From Streptomyces griseorubiginosus (GTDB lineage: Bacteria; Actinomycetota; Actinomycetes; Streptomycetales; Streptomycetaceae), in contig NZ_KQ948739.1 of the NCBI RefSeq assembly GCF_001514195.1, forward strand, positions 454,958-518,957: a DNA stretch of 64,000 nt, given 5' to 3'. Numbering within the stretch: the first letter of the stretch is position 1; each line of letters begins with the position of its first letter. Below are positions 1 through 7,512 of the stretch, in pieces. Under the pieces are notes generated by a model, which worked only from the letters and a program-made list of their open reading frames with translations, did not search any database and was not told the DNA's origin. Position numbers and translations under genes: made by a program.

Positions 1-204
1 CAAGTCATGGATACGGCCCTTGTGTTCGCGCAGCCGCAGCCCCTCGGCGAGGAAGAGGAAGTCGAACAGTCCGCGCTCGGCGGTACGGGCAAGGTGCTCG
101 AAGGAGGCGAACTCGATCTGGGACCCGGAGTCCGGATCGGCCCACACGGTGGTGTTGTCGACACCCGGGAAGTGGGCCGCCAGGTGCATCTGCCTGCGGC
201 TCAC
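1..204 (-). CDS. Luciferase-like (LLM) flavin monooxygenase, N-terminal part only
   Basis: First 68 codons of a gene that leaves the window at base 1. The GTG start at 204 overlaps the TGA of the preceding gene (201-203) as GTGA, so it is the third gene of the operon. The visible part begins MSRRQMHLAAHFPG and contains FEHLARTAERGLFDFLFLAEG. This is the first beta strand and helix of the NtaA/SnaA/DszA type of FMN-dependent monooxygenase. Such enzymes use reduced FMN from a partner reductase and oxygen to attack sulfur, nitrogen or chelator substrates. The substrate cannot be read from this fragment. Confidence 0.8.
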   Translation of the reverse strand, partial: MSRRQMHLAAHFPGVDNTTVWADPDSGSQIEFASFEHLARTAERGLFDFLFLAEGLRLREHKGRIHDL

Positions 205-1259
205 GACGCTCCCCCGGTCACGGCCCACTGGTTGGCGGGCCGGGCGAGGCCGAGGTGCTCCCTGAGCGTGCTGCCCGGGTAGAAGGTGCGGAACAGCCCG
301 CGGTGCTGGAGCAGCGCCACCGTGCCGTTGACCAGCCGCTCCAGGTCGCGGAGCGGTTCGGCGGGGACGAGGTGGAAGCCGTCGACGACGCCCTCGCCGT
401 GCCAGCCCGCGATCAGTTCCGCGAGGTCGACCGGGCCGCCCCGGTACAGGGGCCCCTGTGCGCTCTGCCGGGGGCCGCCCCCGCCGTGCCCCGGCTCCGC
501 CGCGTGCTCACCGGCTCCGAGATCGACGAGCAGGCTCGCGAGGACCTTCGGCTGACCGGGCTCACGGCCGTACTCGGCCGCCCGGGAGCGCAGTTGTGCG
601 CGTACGTCGGCCGCCTGCCCGGCACCGGCGGCCCGCACCAGGGCCACGTCGGCGTACCGCGCGGCCGTCCGCCGGGCCTGGCCGTCGGTGGCGTCGACCA
701 CGCGGACCGGGTGGCCCTGCGGTGGCCGGGGCACGATCGAGGGGCCCTTGACCGAGAAGGACGTGCCCCGGAAGTCGACGTGGTGGAGCTTGTCCCGGTC
801 GATGAAGCGGCCGGTCGGCACGTCCCGTATCTCGGCGTCGTCCTCCCAGCTGTCCCACAGCTTCGCGGCCACGTCGGCGACCTCACCGGCCTCCTGCCAC
901 AGCGCGTCGGCGGCGGCCGCTTGCCGGCTGCCGAAGAGGCGGGCCTCGCCCTCGGTGGTCGACACGTCGAGCCGCCAGCCGGCCCGGCCACGGCTGACCC
1001 AGTCGAGGGTGGCGACGGCGGCCTGGACGTGGAAGGGCTCGGTGTGGGTGGTGGTGACGGTGGGCACCAGGCCGATCCGGCTGGTGGCGGGCGCGACCCG
1101 GGACAGCACGGCGAGCGCGTCGGGGCCGGGCCGGGCGAAGGTGTCGTCCAGCGTCACGAAGTCGAACCCGCCGCGCTCGGCGAGCCGGGCAAGGGCGACG
1201 TAGGAGTCGGCGTCGTGGGCGGACTGCTGATCCACGGCGACGGAGAGATGCAGCATCAC
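201..1259 (-). CDS. LLM class flavin-dependent monooxygenase
   Basis: 352-residue TIM-barrel flavin monooxygenase. The early segment LARLAERGGFDFVTLDDTF and the later TSRIGLVPTVTTTHTEPFHVQAAVATLDWVSRGRAGW are typical of the bacterial luciferase/NtaA-SnaA group. Length is slightly shorter than the usual 380-450 residues, and the C-terminal third is rich in Gly/Pro. The GTG start at 1259 (followed directly by ATG) overlaps the TGA of the FAD protein gene as GTGA. Its own stop overlaps the next LLM gene the same way, so the three genes should be translationally coupled. Likely role: FMNH2-dependent oxidation of a small organic (perhaps sulfur-containing) substrate; substrate unknown. Confidence 0.85.
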   Translation of the reverse strand: MMLHLSVAVDQQSAHDADSYVALARLAERGGFDFVTLDDTFARPGPDALAVLSRVAPATSRIGLVPTVTTTHTEPFHVQAAVATLDWVSRGRAGWRLDVSTTEGEARLFGSRQAAAADALWQEAGEVADVAAKLWDSWEDDAEIRDVPTGRFIDRDKLHHVDFRGTSFSVKGPSIVPRPPQGHPVRVVDATDGQARRTAARYADVALVRAAGAGQAADVRAQLRSRAAEYGREPGQPKVLASLLVDLGAGEHAAEPGHGGGGPRQSAQGPLYRGGPVDLAELIAGWHGEGVVDGFHLVPAEPLRDLERLVNGTVALLQHRGLFRTFYPGSTLREHLGLARPANQWAVTGGAS

Positions 1260-3079
1260 AGCACCGCTTTCTTCTCACGGCCGGCGACCTCGGCGACCTC
1301 GGCGGCTTCGGCGGCTTCGGCGGCTTCGGCGAGGAACAGCAGCACCGCCCGGGCCGTCGCGTCGTTCTGCCGGAAGGCGGGCCCACCGGTGCGGGGCCGG
1401 GTGAAGGCGCCGGGGGTACGGCCGTCGGTGTGCGGTCCGAGGGCGAAGCGCCGTGGGTGCGGCCGGCCGGACCGGTCCAGGAGCCGCCCGTCGGTCCGGT
1501 CCACCCGCAGCAGCCCGTCCGGGCTCTCGGCGACCCCCTCGGCGTGCAGCTCGCGCAGCAGCGGATCGAGGGCCCGCCCGACGGTGGGTTCGGGCAGTCT
1601 CGCCTCGACCAGTGCCCGGGCCTCGACCGAAGCTCCCGGCACGGACGGGCTCGACGCGCGGAACACCCCGTCCTCGGCGCGCACTTCCATGTCCGCGCCG
1701 ACGAACCTGACCACCCCGGCCCGGGACAGCGCGAGCAAGTGGCGCAGCCGGGGTCCGGGCGGGCCGGACGCGAGATAGCTGAAGAAGCCGTGCCACCAGC
1801 CGCCGATGTCCCCGAGCTTCACCAACTGCCCGTAGACGGAGAGGAGTCCGAGGAAGACGGCCAGGTCCGGGCTGTGCGAGGGGTCGTGCCTGCGGCGGAG
1901 ATCCGCCTCGACGTACTCCCGCAGCCCCTCCTGGAGTTCCTCGTGCGACCCGAACCGCACGCCCTCCAGCGGGCGGTCGAGGCGGGCGAGGTCGAGCCGG
2001 TCGCCGGGGTCCGGCACCGCGGCGGCGACCAGCGCCCCGCGCTCGGCTGGATCCGCCACGGCGTATTTCTCCTCGAAGTCGGCCCAGGACATCGCGGTCC
2101 GCTCCGGGTGCACGGTGAACAGCCGGTGGTAGTGGGCGAACCCGAGCTCCTTCTCCACCAGCGGCCACACGTCCTCCCGACTGAGTCCGACAGCGGCTTC
2201 GCCGCGGGCGAACCCCTCGGGCCGGGCGAGCAGTCCGTCGATCTGGGCCGGCCCCAGGAAGCGGGGCAGCGGCGGCCGGTCGCCGGTCCAGTCGTAGCCG
2301 ATCTTCGAGTGGTACGGCACTCCGCGCCGCGATCCGACGTGGAGCACCGGCTCCCGGCCGGAGGGGACGTAGGTGTCCCCGTCGTACCGCCCGCCCCGGC
2401 CCTCGGTGAGCAGCACCATCAGGTCGACGAAGGCGAGCCCGAAGCCGCGGACCAGGACGGGTTCGCCGGGCGCGAGGGCGGACAGGTCGCTGTCGGCGGT
2501 GAAGTCGGGCGGCAGGTGGACCAGGCCGTGGGTGCGGGCGTACTCGGCCAGGTCGTGCTGTTCCGCGTCGAGTTCGGCGTCGAGGTGGCCGAGGGCCAGG
2601 ACGACCAGGTCGGCGAGGAGCGGGTGCGGCCGGCCCTCCAGCCAGACCTGCTGCCGGCCCTCGCGGGGTCCGCTCACCCGCAGGGCGCGCAGCGGGTGGT
2701 GGTGCACGGTGACGCCGTCCGGAAGCGCGGCCACCGCCTGTTCGTGGACCCAGCGCAGATAGGCGCCCTGGAGCTGCCGGTCGGCGAAGGTGCGGCCGTC
2801 GATGCCGGCCCACTCGTGCAGGGTGGGGCCGGGGTTCACGGGTCCTGCCATGTCCACGGTCTCGTCGGTGAACATGGTGACGTCCTCGGCGTGCGAGTTC
2901 ATCCACAGCAGCGGGGACTGGGCCGCGCGCCAGATGCGTCCGGCGCCGGGCGGATGCGGGTCCACGAGGTGGACGTCCAGGCCGTGGCCGTCGTACAGCT
3001 CGGGGGCGTTGGCGGCGATCCGCTCGATCAGACCGGTCCCCCGCGGACCGGCGCCGACGATCACCAGTGAGCGTCTCAT
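1256..3079 (-). CDS. FAD/NAD(P)-binding protein (NAD_binding_9-type oxidoreductase)
   Basis: 607 residues. The N-terminus SLVIVGAGPRGTGLIERI is a Rossmann dinucleotide fold with GxGxxG; a second stretch, DLVVLALGHLDAE, precedes LVRGFGLAFVDLMVLLTEGRGG. This layout fits the FAD-NAD(P)-binding proteins often found beside LLM monooxygenases. It may supply electrons or act as an N- or S-oxygenase itself; this is inferred from context. Start ATG 3079 is chosen because GGAG lies 8 nt upstream and the Rossmann motif begins at residue 3; an upstream in-frame start would add 17 non-conserved residues. The C-terminus ends in an EAAEAAEAAEVAEVAG tract encoded by a 9-bp repeat at about 1279-1330. The gene overlaps the downstream LLM gene by 4 nt. 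Confidence 0.85.
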   Translation of the reverse strand: MRRSLVIVGAGPRGTGLIERIAANAPELYDGHGLDVHLVDPHPPGAGRIWRAAQSPLLWMNSHAEDVTMFTDETVDMAGPVNPGPTLHEWAGIDGRTFADRQLQGAYLRWVHEQAVAALPDGVTVHHHPLRALRVSGPREGRQQVWLEGRPHPLLADLVVLALGHLDAELDAEQHDLAEYARTHGLVHLPPDFTADSDLSALAPGEPVLVRGFGLAFVDLMVLLTEGRGGRYDGDTYVPSGREPVLHVGSRRGVPYHSKIGYDWTGDRPPLPRFLGPAQIDGLLARPEGFARGEAAVGLSREDVWPLVEKELGFAHYHRLFTVHPERTAMSWADFEEKYAVADPAERGALVAAAVPDPGDRLDLARLDRPLEGVRFGSHEELQEGLREYVEADLRRRHDPSHSPDLAVFLGLLSVYGQLVKLGDIGGWWHGFFSYLASGPPGPRLRHLLALSRAGVVRFVGADMEVRAEDGVFRASSPSVPGASVEARALVEARLPEPTVGRALDPLLRELHAEGVAESPDGLLRVDRTDGRLLDRSGRPHPRRFALGPHTDGRTPGAFTRPRTGGPAFRQNDATARAVLLFLAEAAEAAEAAEVAEVAGREKKAVL

Positions 3080-3138
3080 CGGGTGCGCTCCGGCATTCCG
3101 GGCGCGGCGGGGGCTTTGGCGAGGGTGCACGTGGGCAT
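3076..3138 (-). CDS. Possible 20-residue leader peptide overlapping the FAD gene start
   Basis: An ATG at 3138 has GGAG about 8 nt upstream and opens a 20-codon frame (MPTCTLAKAPAAPGMPERTR). Its TGA overlaps the ATG of the FAD protein gene as ATGA. The arrangement would couple translation of the operon's first gene to a short upstream peptide with one Cys. There is no family support and the frame is short enough to be chance. Confidence 0.25.
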   Translation of the reverse strand: MPTCTLAKAPAAPGMPERTR

Positions 3139-3865
3139 GCGAGGGCTCCGTGGCAGCGAGTCGAATGAACTCGGGCGGTTGCCTTCACACGGTTGCGGCC
3201 GAGCCCCTCAGCAGGGCCGCCCTTCGAGACTACGGGGGCGTTTCCCCTTGTTGTCAAGGTCGTCCAGACTGTGAGCCGTACGTCTCAAGTCGGTTGACGC
3301 CAAACCGCATGCCTGTTCCACTTACCCCATGCATCCACAGCAGTGGCTGGTCAAGCGCTCCCACATCGACCTCGGTCGCGTGTGGTCCTCCTCCTGTTGA
3401 GCTGACCCACTGCGCGCCCCGGTTCCGCTGGGCGCCTTTCGCGTTCTCCCCGCTTTTCCACGTTCTGCGCCTTCACACGAGCACCCCTCCCCTCACCCAG
3501 CGCGCTTTCTCCTCTCCCGGGAGGTCTGACCGTGCGCACACCGTCGGCATGTCCGGCCGGTCGCGGGGCACCTGGATCCAAGATCTTCCCGCCCCCGCAC
3601 GAGAACTGACGATGCTTCAGACGACTCTCCGCCTCACCCGTTTGCCCCACTCATCACCCATACGCCCCGAAGAATCATATTTCACTCACAGTCAGCAGCC
3701 GTATGGGAAACGACCCTTGGGGCACCCGGCCTCTCGACGTATTCCCTGTGCACCAGTACCGTCACAAACCCCCCGCGCGGCGGCTATCCACTTGGCGCGC
3801 GATCCGCATCATGGATGACCATAGGGATACATAAGCAAGAGAGACCGCTGTGAGAGGAGGCGTCC
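3139..3865. other. Gene-free interval between the monooxygenase operon and sflA
   Basis: About 730 bp. Open frames here lack the third-position GC bias of every neighbouring gene, so I do not call a protein. It must hold the divergent promoters of the flavin operon (minus) and sflA (plus). The 3600-3840 part is noticeably richer in A and T. sflA itself has a clear GGAGG at about 3854-3858. I see no tRNA, riboswitch core or convincing palindrome. Confidence 0.5.
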
Positions 3866-4306
3866 ATGGGATCGGTGCGCAAGGCGAGTGCCTGGCTGGG
3901 CCTCGTTGACGACAACGATGACGAGCGTTACTACGACGACGACGGCTACTCCGAAGGGACCGAGCCCGGGGATGCCTGGGTCACCGACCCACGGGTCAAG
4001 GTGGCCTCGGACGTCGCCGAGGAGAAGGGCCGCCGGATCGGCACGGTGACCCCCGACAGCTTCAGAGACGCCCGGGCCATCGGCGAGATGTTCCGCGACG
4101 GCGTCCCCGTCATCATGAACCTCACCGCGATGGAGGCCGGTGACGCCAAGCGCGTCGTCGACTTCGCGGCCGGGCTGATCTTCGGACTGCGCGGCTCCAT
4201 CGAGCGGGTGTCCACCCGGGTGTTCCTGCTGACCCCCGCCAACACGGAGATCGTGAACGGCGACCCGGCACAGCACCGCACGGACGGCTTCTTCAACCAG
4301 AGCTGA
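3866..4306 (+). CDS. sflA: SepF-like cell-division protein SflA
   Basis: 146 residues. The N-terminus MGSVRKASAWLGLV resembles the membrane-binding amphipathic helix of SepF. An acidic linker rich in Asp and Tyr (about residues 15-35) follows, then a compact SepF fold: VTPDSFRDARAIGEMFRDGVPVIMNLT, then DAKRVVDFAAGLIFGLRGSIERV, ending FLLTPANTEI. SepF proteins bind FtsZ and anchor or bundle it at the membrane. The length and position match S. coelicolor SflA (SCO1749 as I recall), reported with SflB to restrain misplaced FtsZ/DynB before sporulation septation. The ATG has a strong GGAGG 6-7 nt upstream. It stands alone and is closed by a bidirectional hairpin. Confidence 0.85.
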   Translation: MGSVRKASAWLGLVDDNDDERYYDDDGYSEGTEPGDAWVTDPRVKVASDVAEEKGRRIGTVTPDSFRDARAIGEMFRDGVPVIMNLTAMEAGDAKRVVDFAAGLIFGLRGSIERVSTRVFLLTPANTEIVNGDPAQHRTDGFFNQS

Positions 4307-4333
4307 GGCAGGGCCGTTTCCCGGCCCTGCCTC
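4305..4333. terminator. Bidirectional hairpin terminator
   Basis: Perfect 12-bp stem (4305-4316 with 4322-4333), 5-nt loop, between the convergent sflA and acyl-CoA dehydrogenase genes. There is no long T-run, as is usual in Streptomyces. Confidence 0.8.
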
Positions 4334-4343
4334 CGCGCAGGCT

Positions 4344-5516
4344 CTACCGGAACGCGTCCAGTCCGGTGAGCGCCTTGCCCAGCACCAGCTGGTGCATCTC
4401 GACGGTGCCCTCGTACGTCAGCACCGACTCGAGGTTCGTCGCGTGCCGCATCACGGGGTATTCGAGGGAGATCCCGTTGGCACCGAGGATCGTCCGTGCC
4501 GTACGGCAGATCTCGATGGCCTCGCGGACGTTGTTGAGCTTGCCGAAGCTGACCTGCTCGGGACGCAGGCGGCCGGCGTCCATGCGGCGTCCCAGGTGGT
4601 GGGCGAGCAGGATCCCCTTGTGCAGTTCGACCGCCATGTCCGCGAGTTTGGCCTGGGTGAGCTGGAAACCACCGATCGGCCGCCCGAACTGCTCGCGCGT
4701 CTTCGCGTAGTCGACGGCGGCCTCGAAACACGACCGCGCCGCGCCCATCGACCCCCACACGATCCCGTACCGGGCGTGCGAGAGACAGCTCAGCGGCCCC
4801 TTGAGCCCGGCGACCTCCGGCAGCACCGCGTCGGCGGGCAGCCGTACGTCGTCCAGGACCAGCTCGCTGGTGACACTGGCCCGCAGCGACCACTTGTGCT
4901 TGATCTCGGGCGCCGAGAAACCCAGCACGTCGGTCGGCACCACGAACCCGCGGATTCCGTCGTCGGTCTGCGCCCACACCACCGCGACCCCCGCGACCGA
5001 GCCGTTGGTGATCCACATCTTGCGGCCGCCCAGGACCCAGTCCGTGCCGTCCCTCTTGGCGTACGTCCGCATGGAGGCGGGGTCGGAACCGTGGTCCGGC
5101 TCGGTCAGCCCGAAGCAGCCGATGACCTCGCCGGCGGCCATGCGGGGCAGCCAGGTCTGCTTCTGCTCCTCGCTGCCGAAGCGGTGGATCGCGTACATGG
5201 CGAGGGAACCCTGCACCGAGACGAGGGAGCGGATCCCGGAGTCGGCCGCCTCCAGTTCCAGACAGGCGAGTCCGTACTGCACGGCGGAGGCGCCGGCGCA
5301 GCCGTACCCACTGAGCGACATCCCGAGCGCGCCGATCTCCCCGAGCTCACGGGCCAGTTCCCTGATCTCCGGCAGTTCGCCCTTCTCGTACCAGTCGGCG
5401 ACCCGCGGCAGGACGCGGTCGGCGGCCCAGGTCCGCACGGTCGCGCGGATCGCCAGGTCCTCCGGCTCCAGCAGGTCGTCGATGCCGAGGGGGTCGGCGG
5501 GGTCGAACGGGGGCAT
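4344..5516 (-). CDS. Acyl-CoA dehydrogenase, glutaryl-CoA dehydrogenase type
   Basis: 390 residues, full family length. FAD-binding signatures are present in order: GCFGLTEPDHGSDP (about 133-146), KMWITNGSVAGVAVVWAQ, ARYGIVWGSMGAA, and REQFGRPIGGFQLTQAKLADM. The C-terminal LTYEGTVEMHQLVLGKALTG carries the Glu used as catalytic base in the glutaryl-CoA/isovaleryl-CoA branch (TYEGT). The pattern is closest to glutaryl-CoA dehydrogenase, which oxidises and decarboxylates glutaryl-CoA from lysine/tryptophan breakdown to crotonyl-CoA. It is a single gene whose promoter carries an imperfect palindrome at 5563-5579, suggesting TetR-type control. Confidence 0.88.
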   Translation of the reverse strand: MPPFDPADPLGIDDLLEPEDLAIRATVRTWAADRVLPRVADWYEKGELPEIRELARELGEIGALGMSLSGYGCAGASAVQYGLACLELEAADSGIRSLVSVQGSLAMYAIHRFGSEEQKQTWLPRMAAGEVIGCFGLTEPDHGSDPASMRTYAKRDGTDWVLGGRKMWITNGSVAGVAVVWAQTDDGIRGFVVPTDVLGFSAPEIKHKWSLRASVTSELVLDDVRLPADAVLPEVAGLKGPLSCLSHARYGIVWGSMGAARSCFEAAVDYAKTREQFGRPIGGFQLTQAKLADMAVELHKGILLAHHLGRRMDAGRLRPEQVSFGKLNNVREAIEICRTARTILGANGISLEYPVMRHATNLESVLTYEGTVEMHQLVLGKALTGLDAFR

Positions 5517-5562
5517 GGCGCATCCTCCGGCGGGCGAGCGGGCAAGCGTGCGGGCGGCTCGA

Positions 5563-5579
5563 AACTAGCAGCGCTAATT
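5563..5579. promoter_or_regulatory. Candidate TetR-type operator upstream of the acyl-CoA dehydrogenase gene
   Basis: AACTAGC-AGC-GCTAATT: 7-bp arms with one mismatch around a 3-bp centre, 47 bp upstream of the start, in a locally A/T-rich patch. Location and form fit a repressor site; the regulator is not adjacent. Confidence 0.4.
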
Positions 5580-5648
5580 AAATTGTCCTGGGCCGACGTT
5601 ACAACGCGGGTCCCCCGAGAGCCAGACGCCCGCCCGGCAGGACGCGCC

Positions 5649-7250
5649 TCAGGCAGAGACGCGGGACTCCGCCACCTCACGGGGCGAGGGCAGCTCCACG
5701 GCCGTCGGCGTCTCACCGCACTGCATGGTGCGCGGCAGCCGCAGCGCCATCACCGCACCCAGCACCAGCAACCCCGCACTCACCAGCAAGGTCACGTGCA
5801 GACCGTGCACGAAGGCGTCCCGGGCGGCGCGGCGCAGGGCGACCCCGGCGGATCCACCGAGGCTGCCGGCGACGTCGTAGGCCTCGCCGAGGGAGTGCCC
5901 GGCCGACCGGGACGCCGACTCGGGGACCCCGGGCACGCCCGACAGACCGGGGGCGTAGGCCGCGTTCATCACACTGCCGAGCAGGGCGATCCCGATGCCG
6001 GCGCCCAGTTGGTAGGAGGTCTCGCCGATCGCGGCGGCCCCGCCGGCCTGCTCCGGGGGTGCCTCGCTGAGCATCGACTCGTACGCCCCGAACAGCGTGG
6101 TCTCCAGGCCGAAGCCGAGCAGGACGAACCCGAACAGCAGCAGGCCGGTGTTGTCGCTGTCGCCCATCGCGGTGAGCAGCAGGACGGCCACGGCGGTGAG
6201 ACAGAACCCGGCGCTGACCATCCGGCGCGGGCCGAACCGCCGCAGCAGACGCGCCCCGGCGAGCCCGGCCGCCATCGCGGCGACGGTGAGCGGCAGCAGA
6301 CGCAGACCGGTCTCCAGCGGGGAGAGGTCCAGGACCAGCTGGAGATACTGCGCCGCGATCAGTTCGAGGCCCACGAGGGCGAGCATGGCGAGGACGATGC
6401 AGCCGACGGAGGTGCTGAACGCGGGGCGCGCGAACATCCGCAGGTCCACCAGGGGGTGGGTGCGTCGCCGCTGCCGTCGTACGAACAGGACCATCAGCAG
6501 CGCGCCCACGATCAGCGGGACCGCGGTGAAGGCGTCGAGTTCGCCGCCGCCGAGCCGCTTCACGCCGAGCACCAGGGCGAACAGACCGGCGGCCGCCATC
6601 AGGGCGCCGACCACGTCCCAGGGGCCGTCCGCGCCGCCCTTCGACTCGGGCAGCAGCAGTCGGCCGACCGGCAGACTGACCAGCATCAGCGGGATGTTGA
6701 CGAGGAAGACCGAGCCCCACCAGAAGTGCTCCAGCAGGAAGCCGCCGAGCAGCGGGCCGACCGCCGCGCCGACCGCGGCGACCGCGCTCCAGATGCCGAT
6801 CGCGAGCGCCCGCTCACGCCGGTCGGGGAAGACCTGGCGCAGGATCGAGAGGGTCGCGGGCATGATCATCGCGCCGCCGACGCCGAGCAGGGCCCGCGCC
6901 AGGATCAGCACCTCGGCGCTGTCCGCGAGGGCGGCGACCGCGGAGGCGACACCGAAGAGGCCGTAGCCGAGCAGGAGGACGCGTCTGCGGCCCACGCGGT
7001 CGCCGAGCGTGCCGAAGAGGATCAGCAGCGAGGCGCAGACGAGCGGATAGACGTCGACGATCCAGAGCAGTTCTATCGCGCCGGGCTTGAGGTCCTCGGT
7101 GACGGCGGGCACCGCCACGTGCAGCACCGTCGCGTCGAGGGCGACCAGGAGCAGGCTGACGCAGAGGACGACCAGGACGACCCAGCGGTTTGCACCGGCC
7201 CCGGCCGCCCGACGGCGCAGCGCTGCGGCGGCCGTGGTCGTCCCGGACAT
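5649..7250 (-). CDS. MFS drug exporter, 14-TM DHA2 (EmrB/QacA) family
   Basis: 533 residues with about 14 hydrophobic segments. Motif A appears as GTLGDRVGRRRVLL after TM2-3, with the TM1 segment LLVALDATVLHVAVPAV typical of DHA2 proteins. The motif C region reads WSAVAAVGAAVGPLLGGFLLEHF. Such proteins export hydrophobic drugs or metabolites using the proton gradient. Start ATG 7250 is chosen for its GGGAGG 8 nt upstream and because residues before it are not membrane-like. No TetR/MarR regulator is next to it, so substrate and control are unknown. Confidence 0.88.
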   Translation of the reverse strand: MSGTTTAAAALRRRAAGAGANRWVVLVVLCVSLLLVALDATVLHVAVPAVTEDLKPGAIELLWIVDVYPLVCASLLILFGTLGDRVGRRRVLLLGYGLFGVASAVAALADSAEVLILARALLGVGGAMIMPATLSILRQVFPDRRERALAIGIWSAVAAVGAAVGPLLGGFLLEHFWWGSVFLVNIPLMLVSLPVGRLLLPESKGGADGPWDVVGALMAAAGLFALVLGVKRLGGGELDAFTAVPLIVGALLMVLFVRRQRRRTHPLVDLRMFARPAFSTSVGCIVLAMLALVGLELIAAQYLQLVLDLSPLETGLRLLPLTVAAMAAGLAGARLLRRFGPRRMVSAGFCLTAVAVLLLTAMGDSDNTGLLLFGFVLLGFGLETTLFGAYESMLSEAPPEQAGGAAAIGETSYQLGAGIGIALLGSVMNAAYAPGLSGVPGVPESASRSAGHSLGEAYDVAGSLGGSAGVALRRAARDAFVHGLHVTLLVSAGLLVLGAVMALRLPRTMQCGETPTAVELPSPREVAESRVSA

Positions 7251-7499
7251 GTACGTACCTCCCAGAAGTTCCCTCGCGTTCGGCGGGCACACGGGGCGGG
7301 GACTCCCCATGATCTCGGCCGGAGAGGAGCGGCTGTCTCCGGCCCGCGCAGCGAACGGCGGGTGACACGTCAGCGTACGCGAGTTCGCGCGTTCGCCCAG
7401 TGGTGGACCTCTCAGACATGGGACAGAACTCGTGTGGCGTACACCACTCCGGTGGTCCGCCCGCGCGCCCCTGGGGACCTGGCGGTTCGGCGCGCGGTC

Positions 7500-7505
7500 G
7501 ATAAT
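7500..7505 (+). promoter_or_regulatory. -10 element of a probable leaderless promoter
   Basis: GATAAT ends 7 nt before the GTG start at 7513, and there is no Shine-Dalgarno. Transcription would begin at or next to the start codon. The -35 is not obvious. Confidence 0.5.
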
Positions 7506-7512
7506 CGGACCC

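Noticed and set aside
3258..3830. Possible small proteins in the long gap before sflA
   Set aside because: Open frames lack third-position GC bias and ribosome sites, and their translations show no domain.
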